Part shown: positions 17,227 to 25,629 of the stretch, one piece after another
Numbering within the stretch: the stretch's first letter is position 1
Layout: each line of letters starts with the position of its first letter
DNA from: CAMAXB01 sp964476565
Lineage (GTDB): Bacteria > Verrucomicrobiota > Verrucomicrobiia > Opitutales > Opitutaceae
Direction of reading: 5' to 3'
DNA length: 64,000 nt
Assembly (NCBI GenBank): GCA_964476565.1
Contig: CAYZBG010000002.1
Span: 1 to 64,000 of the forward strand
The notes under the pieces: model-generated
The model's input: the letters and a program-made list of their open reading frames with translations, nothing else
Databases searched by the model: none
What the model was told of the DNA's origin: nothing
Translations under genes and position numbers: made by a program

Positions 17227-18105
17227 ATGAAACTCGACCGGCCGATCTCTGCGCTTTTCGCCGAAAACCGCCCCCTGCGGTCGCTCGAATTCTTTCCGCC
17301 GAAGGACGATGCCGGCGTTGAGGCGCTGCGTCAGTCTGCCGTGGCCCTGCAGAAGATTCCGTGGGATTTCGTCTCCGTGACCTACGGTGCCGGCGGCAGC
17401 ACCCGGGAACGCACCGCCCAAGTGAGCTCGCTGCTCAAGGAGGAGTTCGGCCTGACCGTCATGCCGCACCTCACCTGCGTCGGCCACTCCCGCGACGAAC
17501 TCAACGCGCTGGCCGACCGCATCCACGCGGGCGGTTTCCGCAACATCATGACGCTGCGGGGCGACCCGCCGAAGGGCGCCACGACGTTCGAGGTCGCGAA
17601 AGACGGCCTACGCTACGCGAACGAACTCGTGACGCTGCTCAAATCCCGCCACCCGGACTTCTGCCTCGGCGTCGGCGGCTATCCGGAGAAGCACCCGGAG
17701 GCCCCGTCACTCGACGCCGATCTCGATGCGTTGAAGCGCAAGGTGGACGCCGGCGCGGCCTTCGTGACGACCCAGCTCTTTTTCGACAACGCGATCTACC
17801 ACCGCTTCGTCGACCTTTGCCGGAAACGCGGCATCACTGTGCCCATCGTGCCCGGCATCATGCCGGTGCTTTCGGTGAAACAGATTCAGCGTATCGCCGC
17901 CCTCAGTGGTAGCACGCTGCCGGCAACCCTCGCGCGCCGTCTCGACGTCGCCGCCGAGAATCCCGACGTGGTCGAGATCATCGGCATCGACTGGGCACTC
18001 GACCAGATCCGCGACCTGCTCGCGCACGGGGCACCCGGTTACCACCTGTACATTCTCAACCGCGCGCGCAGCGCCCTCGCCCTCGCCGCCGGTCTTGCGG
18101 CCTGA
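17227..18105 (+). CDS. metF: 5,10-methylenetetrahydrofolate reductase
   Basis: A 292-residue TIM-barrel flavoenzyme that reduces methylene-THF to methyl-THF for methionine synthesis. Family motifs in order: SLEFFPPKDDAG with the catalytic glutamate, FVSVTYGAGGSTR, HLTCVGHSRDEL, NIMTLRGDPPKG, VGGYPEKHPE, FVTTQLFFDN and VPIVPGIMPV. Length matches bacterial MetF. It starts 35 bp after the allophanate hydrolase gene, but a palindrome directly before the ATG suggests its own control. No link to the N-assimilation operon is obvious. Confidence 0.95.
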   Translation: MKLDRPISALFAENRPLRSLEFFPPKDDAGVEALRQSAVALQKIPWDFVSVTYGAGGSTRERTAQVSSLLKEEFGLTVMPHLTCVGHSRDELNALADRIHAGGFRNIMTLRGDPPKGATTFEVAKDGLRYANELVTLLKSRHPDFCLGVGGYPEKHPEAPSLDADLDALKRKVDAGAAFVTTQLFFDNAIYHRFVDLCRKRGITVPIVPGIMPVLSVKQIQRIAALSGSTLPATLARRLDVAAENPDVVEIIGIDWALDQIRDLLAHGAPGYHLYILNRARSALALAAGLAA

Positions 18106-18160
18106 GCCCGAGGCACCGCCGACGCGCTCGCCCACGTCGGGATCGCGCCGCCCAAGGTAG

Positions 18161-18215
18161 GGACGGATCTCCGAGCCGTCCGCTCGCCCGACCCGGCGGT
18201 TTCGGAGAAACCGCC
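18161..18215. repeat. Two-hairpin element, copy 1
   Basis: Unit B at 18161-18181 is a 21-nt palindrome with GGACGG and CCGTCC ends. Unit A at 18195-18215 has the stem GGCGGTTT/AAACCGCC around CGGAG. Both 21-mers occur as exact reverse complements at 58995-59015 and, for unit A, at 22698-22718. The spacer here is 13 nt. Confidence 0.8.
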
Positions 18216-18261
18216 CCCACCTCCCGACTGCAGATGGACGCCAGCCCGGCCCATCGCCAAG

Positions 18262-18279
18262 GGCCCGCCTCAGCGGGCC
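18262..18279. terminator. GGCCCGC hairpin downstream of metF
   Basis: A perfect 7-bp stem with a CTCA loop. No T-run follows. It could help end metF transcription or be part of the repeat cluster. Confidence 0.4.
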
Positions 18280-18420
18280 GGTGGTGACCTTAGACCTTGC
18301 GACCTTCGACCTTGGACGACGCAACCGCGGCGCCATAACCGCCGTGCATGGCGGCATAACGAGGTGGCATTGGGCGGACGCCGGGCGGCGTGATAGACTG
18401 GATGACGTCACACCTCATCC

Positions 18421-18855
18421 ATGTATTCGAATCCCACCTACACCTCACCCGCCTCGGTCCTTGCCGCCGTGGTGCTCGTTCTTGCCTCCGCCTTGCCCAC
18501 GGCCGCCGCCCAACCGGACGCCCGCATCGCGCTCGGCCGCCATCTCGTGGAGGACATCGGTCTGTGCGCCGACTGCCACACTCCGCGCCTGGCGGACGGA
18601 AGCTTCGACCGCAGCCGCTGGCTGCAAGGCGCCCCGCTGGGCTTCGCCCCAACCGCGCCCATGCCCTGGGCCCCGGCTGCGCCAGGCATCGCCGGCCTGC
18701 CTACCCTCACCGACGCGCACGTCCTCCGCCTGCTGACCACCGGCGAGCGTCCGGACGGCACCCGGCCCCTGCCTCCGATGCCGGCCTATCGCCTGACCGC
18801 CGCTGAAGCCGAGGCGGTCGTGGCCTACCTGCGCAGCCTTTCGCCCACCTCCTAA
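18421..18855 (+). CDS. Small exported c-type cytochrome
   Basis: A 144-residue periplasmic monohaem cytochrome c. A hydrophobic signal segment (VLAAVVLVLASALPTAAAQ) is followed by the haem site CADCH at residues 49-53, and the likely sixth ligand is the methionine in LPPMPAYRLT. The fold ends with TAAEAEAVVAYLRSL, the usual C-terminal helix. The C-terminal half resembles the cytochrome c seen with alcohol or aldehyde dehydrogenases, but no dehydrogenase lies next to it. The electron partner is unknown. Confidence 0.85.
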   Translation: MYSNPTYTSPASVLAAVVLVLASALPTAAAQPDARIALGRHLVEDIGLCADCHTPRLADGSFDRSRWLQGAPLGFAPTAPMPWAPAAPGIAGLPTLTDAHVLRLLTTGERPDGTRPLPPMPAYRLTAAEAEAVVAYLRSLSPTS

Positions 18856-18880
18856 ACCCATCGTCAACCCATCGTTTGCC

Positions 18881-19213
18881 ATGAAAGCCTACTTCTTCGT
18901 CAACGTGCTCGAAGTCCTGGATACCGAAAAAATGGAAGCCTACCGCCGCCGCGTGTTCGACGTGGTCGCCCAGTTCGGCGGACATTACCGCGTGCTGGCC
19001 GGCCCCTTCGAGGTCGTCGAAGGCAACTGGCAGCCCACCTTTCCCGTGCTGATCGAGTTTCCCTCCCTCGAGACGGCGCGCCGCTGGTACGACTCGCCCG
19101 AATACGCCGAGCTCAAGGCGATGCGGCTCGCCGCCACCCGTGGCGAGGCCGTCTTCTTCGCTCCGTATCAACCGGCCGGTGTCGCCGCGGCCGCGGTGCC
19201 CGCGGAGGCCTGA
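18881..19213 (+). CDS. DUF1330 domain-containing protein
   Basis: A 110-residue protein of the dimeric alpha/beta-barrel (ferredoxin-like) superfamily. MKAYFFVNVLEVLDTEKMEAY, LAGPFEVVEGNW and IEFPSLETARRWYDSPEYAEL are the characteristic DUF1330 blocks. Its function is unknown; family members are cytosolic and often sit beside oxidoreductases. It follows the cytochrome gene by 25 bp. Its last 46 bp overlap, on the opposite strand, the end of the LysR gene. Confidence 0.85.
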   Translation: MKAYFFVNVLEVLDTEKMEAYRRRVFDVVAQFGGHYRVLAGPFEVVEGNWQPTFPVLIEFPSLETARRWYDSPEYAELKAMRLAATRGEAVFFAPYQPAGVAAAAVPAEA

Positions 19214-20100
19214 ACGGCGGCAGCCTCCAGCCAGCTGCCCAACACCTCGATATCCTTGGCCGCCGCCGCGCGCGGCGACCACACCAGCAGGGTATCGATG
19301 ACCATCGATCCCGGGACGAGACGCACCGCGCCGACGCCCGCCGGACGGCTCGGACTGGTGAGCGAACCCATGTACCCAACGTACTCACCGGCCGCGACAC
19401 CGGCATAGACGTGCAGCATGTCATCGACCACGGCCTTGACGCGCGGGGTGAAGCCGGCGCGCTGGCAGGCCTCCTCCACCGCCCGGCCGAAGTTCGGGAA
19501 CATGCGCTCGTCCCACAACGCCCAGGCCTCCTGCGCCAGCTCGGCGAGGTGCACGCGCCGTTTCTTCAGCAAGGGGTGATCCGCCCGCAGCAGCACCGAG
19601 GGCTGCTCGCGAAACATCAGCGCGTGGTTCAGGCCGCGCAGGCGGGCGGCGCCGGGATGACCGGTCAACACGGCGTCGAGCTCCCCGGCGCGCAGCTGCT
19701 TCAGCGCCTCGACGGGCAGCACCTCCACCAGCTCGACCTGCAAACCGGGACGGCGCTGACGCAGCCGCTGCAGGTAGGGCGTCAGGTACAAGGCAAGGAA
19801 GGTGCCAAAGTGAGCGAGGCGCAGCCGGCGCGGCGCCCCGGGCGCACCTCCGCGCACGATCGCGGGCAAGCCGTCCACCGCCGTCAGGAGAGGCCTGACG
19901 TGATCGAGCAGCACGGCGCCACTCGACGTGAGCACGACGCGTCCGGGCTCGCGCCGGAAGAGAGGCCGGCCCAGTTCCTCCTCCAGATCCCGGATCTGCC
20001 GGCTGAGCGCGGGCTGCGACACCCGCAGGCTCGCGGCCGCTTGCGAAAAGCTGGCGTGGTCGGCGACGGCGACGAAGGTGCGGAGGTGACGGAGTTCCAC
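19168..20100 (-). CDS. LysR family transcriptional regulator
   Basis: A 310-residue regulator. The helix-turn-helix is ELRHLRTFVAVADHASFSQAAASLRVSQPALSRQIRDLE in the first 45 residues; the effector-binding part includes RRLRLAHFGTFLALYLTPYL. It starts with GTG at 20100, since the resulting N-terminus is the standard family start. The gene converges on and overlaps the DUF1330 gene by 46 bp. LysR proteins usually control a divergent neighbour, but here the upstream neighbour is a same-strand oxidoreductase gene, so the target is unclear. Confidence 0.88.
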   Translation of the reverse strand: MELRHLRTFVAVADHASFSQAAASLRVSQPALSRQIRDLEEELGRPLFRREPGRVVLTSSGAVLLDHVRPLLTAVDGLPAIVRGGAPGAPRRLRLAHFGTFLALYLTPYLQRLRQRRPGLQVELVEVLPVEALKQLRAGELDAVLTGHPGAARLRGLNHALMFREQPSVLLRADHPLLKKRRVHLAELAQEAWALWDERMFPNFGRAVEEACQRAGFTPRVKAVVDDMLHVYAGVAAGEYVGYMGSLTSPSRPAGVGAVRLVPGSMVIDTLLVWSPRAAAAKDIEVLGSWLEAAAVQASAGTAAAATPAG

Positions 20101-20170
20101 GGGAAAAAGCAGGAGCGCGGCGCAGGACGGACCGCCGCGCCGGAAGGCATCGCAAGCCGGACGCCTCCCG

Positions 20171-21424
20171 TCAACCAGCCGTCAGCGGGGACACGGCGGC
20201 GCAGAGCCCGCCGTCGCAACAGCCGCTGAAGCGCTCGTAGCCGTTCAGGCGGCGTACCGTCGTGACCGCCGACGCCCACTTCACCCCGGTTTCCCCAAAG
20301 AGCACGCCCCGTTCCGCCGCGGCGGCGATGGCTTTGTCCACCGCCCGAATCCGCACCGACGTCTCCGGTCCGGCGCCGTTCCGCTCGAGGTCCGGGAGGC
20401 AGATCGTCGTGACTGGGAAGAACTCGTGCAACGCGTTCATCAGCCGGGTGTGCGCCCGCGCGAGACGGGGCTTGACGATGAAGCGGTCGCGCCCTTCCAG
20501 CCGGTCGAGCACGGCATCGAGCACACAGAGCCGCGTATCCAGTTGGTCAGGGACCGGCAGGACCTCGTCGGGCCTGCCGAAGCGCCGAATGGTGCAGGTC
20601 CGCTCGTAGCGCCAGGTGATCGTTCCCCGGTCGCCCCGCAATTCGATTTCGGGCGGCAGGTCGGCGCTTCCGGCATGCGTGCCATAAAACAGCACCTCGG
20701 CCCCTTGGGTCGTCACCGCGCGGAGACAGCACGTGTCGAAGCTTTCGATCGGCGCCGCGCGGTACAACTCCGCCTCGAGCGTCTCGACCGTTGCCGCCTC
20801 CTCGGCGGCGGGCCCAGCCCAGAACAGGGCCATCATCAGGAAGTGCGCGTAGGCGTTCGCTACCGGCGAATCGAGCACCCACCGGCCGTCGACCTGGAGA
20901 CGTCCTGCCCAGGCGTTGCGTTGAAAATAGCCGGCCGTCCTCGGCCACTGACCGCGCACCACGACGCGTTCCAACCGACCGATCTCACCGGCGAGGATCC
21001 GTCGCTTGAGCTCGTGCGCCAGGGGCACGTACAGGTCCTGATAGCCCACGGCGACCATGCGCCCCGCCGCTTCCTGCGCAGCGATGATCGCGTCGGCTTC
21101 CGCGAGGGTCGGCGCCAACGGTTTCTCCACCAGCACATGCGCACCAGCGGCAAGCGCCGCCAAGGTCATCGACGCGTGCCAATGAATGCCCGTCGGGATC
21201 ATCACTAGGTCGACCTCGCCCGCCAGCGCCGTCATCATCGCCTCGTACGAGTCGAACAACCGGATGCCCTTGCGCTCCAGGCGCCGGCAAAGTCCGTCCT
21301 GCTCCTCGCGATTGATGACCGTAACCCCGACCAGTTTCAGCCGTCCCAACAGCGCCTGCTCCATGGCCATCAACAGGTGCCACCGACCATATCCAGAGAT
21401 CCCGACCAATGCCGTACGAATCAT
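20171..21424 (-). CDS. Gfo/Idh/MocA family oxidoreductase
   Basis: A 417-residue cytosolic NAD(P)-dependent dehydrogenase. The N-terminal Rossmann fold starts MIRTALVGISGYGRWHL, and IPTGIHWHASMTLAALAAGAHVLVEKPLAPT contains the EKP motif of the family. The glycine-rich loop is GISGYG rather than GxGxxG. The C-terminal domain includes DSPVANAYAHFLMMALFW. It is divergent from the LacI gene, with the LacI palindrome between them, so it is probably part of the same sugar regulon. The ATG at 21424 is chosen because upstream codons lack family similarity. Confidence 0.87.
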   Translation of the reverse strand: MIRTALVGISGYGRWHLLMAMEQALLGRLKLVGVTVINREEQDGLCRRLERKGIRLFDSYEAMMTALAGEVDLVMIPTGIHWHASMTLAALAAGAHVLVEKPLAPTLAEADAIIAAQEAAGRMVAVGYQDLYVPLAHELKRRILAGEIGRLERVVVRGQWPRTAGYFQRNAWAGRLQVDGRWVLDSPVANAYAHFLMMALFWAGPAAEEAATVETLEAELYRAAPIESFDTCCLRAVTTQGAEVLFYGTHAGSADLPPEIELRGDRGTITWRYERTCTIRRFGRPDEVLPVPDQLDTRLCVLDAVLDRLEGRDRFIVKPRLARAHTRLMNALHEFFPVTTICLPDLERNGAGPETSVRIRAVDKAIAAAAERGVLFGETGVKWASAVTTVRRLNGYERFSGCCDGGLCAAVSPLTAG

Positions 21425-21510
21425 GCAAGAGAACGGCCGTGGCTCGACGAGCGGGGTGGGATCATCGGAAAGAGACAACGGCGCTTGCCGATGAGCGTCA
21501 GCCCGTGCCT

Positions 21511-21527
21511 CTTGCAAGCGTTGCAAC
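21511..21527. promoter_or_regulatory. LacI-type operator, copy at lacI gene
   Basis: CTTGCAAGCGTTGCAAC, two TTGCAA half-sites around GCG, lies 3 bp before the LacI-family ATG at 21531 and 86 bp before the divergent oxidoreductase start. All but the last base match the palindrome at 29054-29070 upstream of the TonB receptor. Confidence 0.75.
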
Positions 21528-21530
21528 CCC

Positions 21531-22553
21531 ATGCCTGCCCCCACCCTTCGTACCCTCGCTGAGAAATGCGGCCTGTCCGCCTCGACCGTCTCCCGCGCCC
21601 TTTCCGGTCACCCGAACGTACGCCCGGCCGTCCGTGAAAAGGTCGCCGCAGAGGCGGCACGGCTCGGCTATCGGCGCAACCAGCTCGTGGGGGCGCTCAT
21701 GGCCCATGTGCGCACGAACCACACCCAGCGCTTCATCGGCACGCTGGCCCTGGTTCACGTGCCGTCGCCCGAACAGCCTGAACCCCGGCCGATGCAGCGG
21801 CTGATGATCGAGGCAGCCCGCCAACGGGCCAGCGAATTGGGCTTCAAACTGGACTTCTTCAGTCTGGACCGGGCCAAGCAGCGGCCCGAGGCGTTGGGGC
21901 GCATGCTGCAGGCGCGCGGCGTACAGGGGGTGATCATGCTGTACTCAACCCTTACCACCCTCGACGCCGGGTTTCCGTGGGAGCTCTTCGCGCTCGCTGA
22001 GATCGATTACGGTTCCACCGCCTTGCAGAAGCACACCGTGCAGGTCGACCACCACCTCACGTTGACCGGCGCCCTGCTGCGTCTGCGCGAACTGGGTTAC
22101 CGGCGGATCGGCATGTTCATCGAACGCTTCAAGGATGAACGCCTGCTCTTCAAGTGGAACGCCGCCTTTCGCGCCTTCCAAGAGGTGCAGGGTGGCATCG
22201 GGACCGTCCCGGTGCTGATGCGCACCAAGATGACGGCGGAGGATTTTCTGGCATGGCACCGGGAGCACCGGCTCGACCTCGTGATCGGCCATGTCGACGC
22301 CGCCGTGGGCTGGCTGCGCGATGCCGGGGTGGGCGTGCCCGCGGAGACGGGATTCTTCAATTTGAACTGGAACGAACGCGGACGCGCCTGCGCCGGACTC
22401 GACCTGCGCCCGGAATTGCAGGGCGTCGCCGCGGTCGATTCGGTCGTGGCGCAAATCCACCGCAACGAGCGCGGTCTGCCGGCCGATCCGCACACCGTGA
22501 TGGTGAGCGGACGCTGGGTCGACGGCCCCACCTTGCGGCGCAGCGCGCCGTAG
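21531..22553 (+). CDS. LacI family transcriptional regulator
   Basis: A 340-residue repressor. The N-terminal LacI helix-turn-helix and hinge read TLRTLAEKCGLSASTVSRALSGHPNVRPAVREKVAAEAARLGYRRN (residues 5-50). The periplasmic-binding-like effector domain follows, with LRELGYRRIGMFIE and HRLDLVIGHVDAAVGWLRDAGV. The domain after the hinge is shorter and more divergent than in classical LacI, as is common in Verrucomicrobiota. A TTGCAA-N3-TTGCAA palindrome sits directly upstream and again before the TonB receptor at 29 kb, so it probably autoregulates and controls the carbohydrate genes. Confidence 0.9.
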   Translation: MPAPTLRTLAEKCGLSASTVSRALSGHPNVRPAVREKVAAEAARLGYRRNQLVGALMAHVRTNHTQRFIGTLALVHVPSPEQPEPRPMQRLMIEAARQRASELGFKLDFFSLDRAKQRPEALGRMLQARGVQGVIMLYSTLTTLDAGFPWELFALAEIDYGSTALQKHTVQVDHHLTLTGALLRLRELGYRRIGMFIERFKDERLLFKWNAAFRAFQEVQGGIGTVPVLMRTKMTAEDFLAWHREHRLDLVIGHVDAAVGWLRDAGVGVPAETGFFNLNWNERGRACAGLDLRPELQGVAAVDSVVAQIHRNERGLPADPHTVMVSGRWVDGPTLRRSAP

Positions 22554-22740
22554 GCGTCAGCCACGCGCGGAGGGATCCGCGCCCAAATTCTGTTTCCCAC
22601 CGTCTTTCTCTTGTGTCTGGGAATTGGCCCGGAGGGAGAAAGAAGAACGAGAAAGACGAATGAGAACGAGATAGTGCGACGGTCCGGTCCGAGGTAGGGC
22701 GGTTTCTCCGAAACCGCCGCAAAACCGCCGGACCGGCCGA
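22554..22740. repeat. Palindromic intergenic cluster
   Basis: This stretch contains a GCGCGGA/TCCGCGC hairpin (22565-22582), an inverted repeat GTCTTTCTC/GAGAAAGAC (22602-22610 and 22649-22657), and hairpin unit A (22698-22718). It separates two convergent genes. The 34 bp at 22685-22718 match 58941-58974 at 32 positions. Confidence 0.7.
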
Positions 22741-23760
22741 CTACGGCCGGTTCTTCTTCACGTAGGCCTCGACCCGGTCGGCGGCTGCGAGCGCGTCCTG
22801 GTCGCCGTGCACGATGCCCCAGAGCGTGAGCGCCTGCATGACCTCGGTGTAGTTCACGTTCTTTGGCGCTCCGCCGTACGACTTCTCCTTGCCGACGCCC
22901 GTGCGCGAGTTGCCCGCCACATCGACTTCGCCCGAAGGCAGCACCTTCGAAACCTGCCACTTCATCGCCTGAGCGAAAGCGGCCTCGGCCTCGGGCATGG
23001 GCACATGCAGCGTGAGCACTTGGCCGAAAAGCACTGACACGACATTGTAGCTGGAGTCGCGCCCACCGTTCTCGACAAACACTCCGTCCTCGTCGCGCAG
23101 CGTGATCGCATGGGCCATGAGCTGGCGCGAACGCTGGATCAGCTGCTCGTCCCCGAGCACGAGACCATTGAGCCCAAAGGCCTTCGCCCCGATGATGATC
23201 CGGTTGGGCGCGTGGCTGGTCTCCTTGATGATCGTCTCGTAGCCGCCGTTGATGAAATCCATCGCCTTGCGGATCTTCGGCAGCAACGCGTCGATGCGCG
23301 CCTTGAAATGCGCCTCATGCGGCGACTGCCGGATGACGAGGATCGCCCGTCCCAGCTCCTGCATGAAGAAGAACGCCGTCTCCACCGCGGCTCCGTAGGG
23401 TTTCGCGCTCTTCCCGTTCGGACGCAGGTTCGCTTCGAAGCGTCCGTCCGGCAGCTGATGCGCGAACGCCTTGTCGATACCGCGCCAGGCATCGTCGGCT
23501 GCGGCGAGGTCCCCGTGCACCACGGCGTAGATCACGCTGCGGCAACTGCCACGCTGCGGACCGGCCTCGATCCACATGCTGTGCAGACGGTTGGTGCCGG
23601 TCAGGCCCTGCGGATCCGGACTCTCCACCAGCAGGCGGCTAGGCGGAAATTGTTTGAGCACATCGTACTCGCGCATCGCCGGGCGCGCAGCCGCCGAGAC
23701 CGTCGCGGCAATGAGACCCAGGAACGCGGTGGCAAGGAGAGGAAGGAATCGGGAGTTCAT
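22741..23760 (-). CDS. Exported helical-toroid protein of unknown function
   Basis: A 339-residue protein with a Sec signal peptide (FLPLLATAFLGLIAATVSAAARP). The rest is predicted almost wholly helical, with repeated helix pairs and motifs such as FFFMQELGRAIL, NRIIIGAKAFGLNGLVLGD and FVENGGRDSSYNVVSVLFGQ, reminiscent of the (alpha/alpha)n toroids of alginate and glucuronan lyases. I do not recognise it as a defined family. It abuts, with no spacer, the next exported protein gene (23761), and both lie downstream of a large TonB receptor in a LacI regulon. A polysaccharide lyase or hydrolase role is therefore inferred, not shown. Confidence 0.65.
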   Translation of the reverse strand: MNSRFLPLLATAFLGLIAATVSAAARPAMREYDVLKQFPPSRLLVESPDPQGLTGTNRLHSMWIEAGPQRGSCRSVIYAVVHGDLAAADDAWRGIDKAFAHQLPDGRFEANLRPNGKSAKPYGAAVETAFFFMQELGRAILVIRQSPHEAHFKARIDALLPKIRKAMDFINGGYETIIKETSHAPNRIIIGAKAFGLNGLVLGDEQLIQRSRQLMAHAITLRDEDGVFVENGGRDSSYNVVSVLFGQVLTLHVPMPEAEAAFAQAMKWQVSKVLPSGEVDVAGNSRTGVGKEKSYGGAPKNVNYTEVMQALTLWGIVHGDQDALAAADRVEAYVKKNRP

Positions 23761-25494
23761 TTAGGAAAACGTCAGGGTGGTCTGGAAGGGCGTCACGCCC
23801 GTGAGGTAAACGCTCTGGCCGTCCCACTTGGGCAGCGCACCGCGCAACTGGGTCCAGGTGTGTTCGACCTGGCCGGGACCGAAGTCGATCGCATCGTCGC
23901 CGACGACATAACGTCCACGACCCGCTTGCAGCAGGTACGCATCCTTGACGTCGGCCACGGGCTGAACGCCCTCGAGCCTGCCGCCGTGGCGGAAGGCCAG
24001 CTCAACGGCGACCGGCACGTGGTCCGTGCCGCGGATGCTGATCGTCAGGGTGAACCGGCCGCGGCCCTCGGTGAGCTCGGCGACCGACTCGAGTCGTTGC
24101 ACATTGCTCAAGGCCCGCGCCGCCCGGCTCCCGACCGCCAGCGTGCCGTTCGGCGCCATGCGCACATGTTCGCCGTCGGCGATCTGGGCGGCCGACAGCG
24201 GTTGAAAATAAGGACCGTCCAACTCCTGCCGCAGCCGGTAGCGGTTACCCTCCACCTCAAGGGCCGTGCCGACAAACTGCCCCTTGCCGAAGAACGCACT
24301 CGCGAACCGCACCGCCTCCAGGGCCGCCGCGCCCTTGCGCAGCGAAAAGAGCGTGGAGTTCTCCGCCAGGATGGTCGCGCTCACGCTGCCACGCCGGATG
24401 CGCGCCAGCGACGAGTACGGGAAGACCCGTGCGTAGTCCGTCGGCAACGGCGCGTCGGGCGGGAGCGGCCGCTGCAGGTCGGGTTCCTCGAGGAAGGTGG
24501 GCAGCTCGTTCACCAGCTGGGCCCGGGCGTTGGTTTCGATCTGCCGCGCCATGGCGGCAAAACGCCCGTCGCGGTCGAGCAGCGCCAGCGTGCGGTAGCT
24601 GTAGTAGTAGCGCGCCATGCTGCCGCGCTGATACTTGTCCTGCCGCTTCGAAGCCTCAGTCACGACCTCGCCGTCGGGATGAATGTAATAGAGCGTCATC
24701 TCGAGGTTCTTGCGCACCGCGTCGCGCAGCGCCGGGCGGTTCAGGCGGGACGCCACGGTGAGCAGGGCGCGATCGACGATCGGCGAATAGACGGACGTGC
24801 TCTTCTCGGTGTACTGGCCGTCGGGATCGAGGTCGATGCCCTCGGCCAGCCATTGGTCGACCCGTTCGACGTAACGCGAATCCGGATACAGGGAATGCAC
24901 CTTGGCCAGCGCGGCGCAGACCACCCAGCGATGGTTGGGCGTGTGCACGCCTCCAGTGACGAGCGAACCGCCGGCGCGCACGATGAACGTCTTGAGGTCC
25001 GCTTCCAACCGGCGCAGCGGCCCCCACGGACGGAGGCGCAGGATCTCGGCCGCCGTGGTGACGTACTCGAGGACAAACGCCGTATCGGGCGGAGAGCGGA
25101 AGTTGGTGGAGAGCAGGTCGATCGTGCCGTCGTCATGCTGGGCCTTCAGCAGGTAGGCCGCCGCCTGCTCGAGCGGACCGACCAGCGCCTCCGACCGGGC
25201 GTAGGCGGACTCGGGCGACGCCACCGCACTGACAAGCGAGGCAATCCAGCCAGCGGTGCCGCCCACCGAGGGCAGACCGTAGCCGTCAGCCACGCATCCC
25301 TGCCAGCGGTGCGAGGCGCGCTTTTCCTGCCGGGCAAGCTGGTCCGGCATGCGGGCATCGTTGGCCTTGATCAGTTCCAGCACCAGCGGGTCGGTGCCTG
25401 GGGCGCCCACTCCAGCGGCAGCCAAGGCGCGGCTCGAGAAGGCACCCAGCAATGCGGTGCTGGCGGTCGATTTGAGAAAAAGGCGACGATCCAT
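23761..25494 (-). CDS. Tat-type exported toroid/beta-sandwich protein
   Basis: A 577-residue protein starting MDRRLFLKSTASTALLGAF, a good twin-arginine signal. Residues of roughly 40-330 are helical, with HTPNHRWVVCAALAKVHSLYPDSRY and YTEKSTSVYSPIVDRALLTVASRL. The C-terminal third is beta-rich (RGRFTLTISIRGTDHVPVAVELAF), as in polysaccharide lyases of toroid plus antiparallel-sheet architecture (heparinase II/III-like). Candidate catalytic Asn-His-Tyr residues are visible but unproven. Its stop abuts the ATG of the next gene, so the two are cotranscribed. I would not assign a substrate. Confidence 0.65.
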   Translation of the reverse strand: MDRRLFLKSTASTALLGAFSSRALAAAGVGAPGTDPLVLELIKANDARMPDQLARQEKRASHRWQGCVADGYGLPSVGGTAGWIASLVSAVASPESAYARSEALVGPLEQAAAYLLKAQHDDGTIDLLSTNFRSPPDTAFVLEYVTTAAEILRLRPWGPLRRLEADLKTFIVRAGGSLVTGGVHTPNHRWVVCAALAKVHSLYPDSRYVERVDQWLAEGIDLDPDGQYTEKSTSVYSPIVDRALLTVASRLNRPALRDAVRKNLEMTLYYIHPDGEVVTEASKRQDKYQRGSMARYYYSYRTLALLDRDGRFAAMARQIETNARAQLVNELPTFLEEPDLQRPLPPDAPLPTDYARVFPYSSLARIRRGSVSATILAENSTLFSLRKGAAALEAVRFASAFFGKGQFVGTALEVEGNRYRLRQELDGPYFQPLSAAQIADGEHVRMAPNGTLAVGSRAARALSNVQRLESVAELTEGRGRFTLTISIRGTDHVPVAVELAFRHGGRLEGVQPVADVKDAYLLQAGRGRYVVGDDAIDFGPGQVEHTWTQLRGALPKWDGQSVYLTGVTPFQTTLTFS

Positions 25495-25560
25495 GGGAAG
25501 GGTAAACGTGAAGAGCGAGCCGTGCGGGGAAGGCGGGGCGGACGGCGGTAAAATAGGAAA

Positions 25561-25588
25561 CCGGAGTCCAGAATAACCCGGACTCCGG
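25561..25588 (-). terminator. Terminator or attenuator after TonB receptor
   Basis: CCGGAGTCC at 25561-25569 pairs perfectly with 25580-25588 and, on the minus strand, is followed by a T-rich run (TTTCCTATTTTA). It lies between the receptor stop and the Tat-type gene, so it may reduce read-through into the enzyme genes. A weaker GCGCGC hairpin lies just upstream. Confidence 0.6.
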
Positions 25589-25629
25589 CGGACGTCGAGC
25601 GCGCGGGGCAATCCGCGCGCCACCGACGC

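Larger units (their letters stand above)
18106..18420. repeat. Repeat-filled intergenic region
   Basis: This 315-bp gap holds four structures: hairpin unit B (18161-18181), hairpin unit A (18195-18215), a GGCCCGC/GCGGGCC hairpin (18262-18279), and a short GACCT repeat run of period 7-8 (18284-18312). Units A and B recur exactly near 58954-59015 in the opposite orientation. No coding potential is evident. Confidence 0.7.

Noticed and set aside
18161..18215. Simple rho-independent terminator of metF
   Set aside because: No T-run follows either hairpin, and the same palindromes recur elsewhere in inverted order, so a dispersed repeat explains them better.
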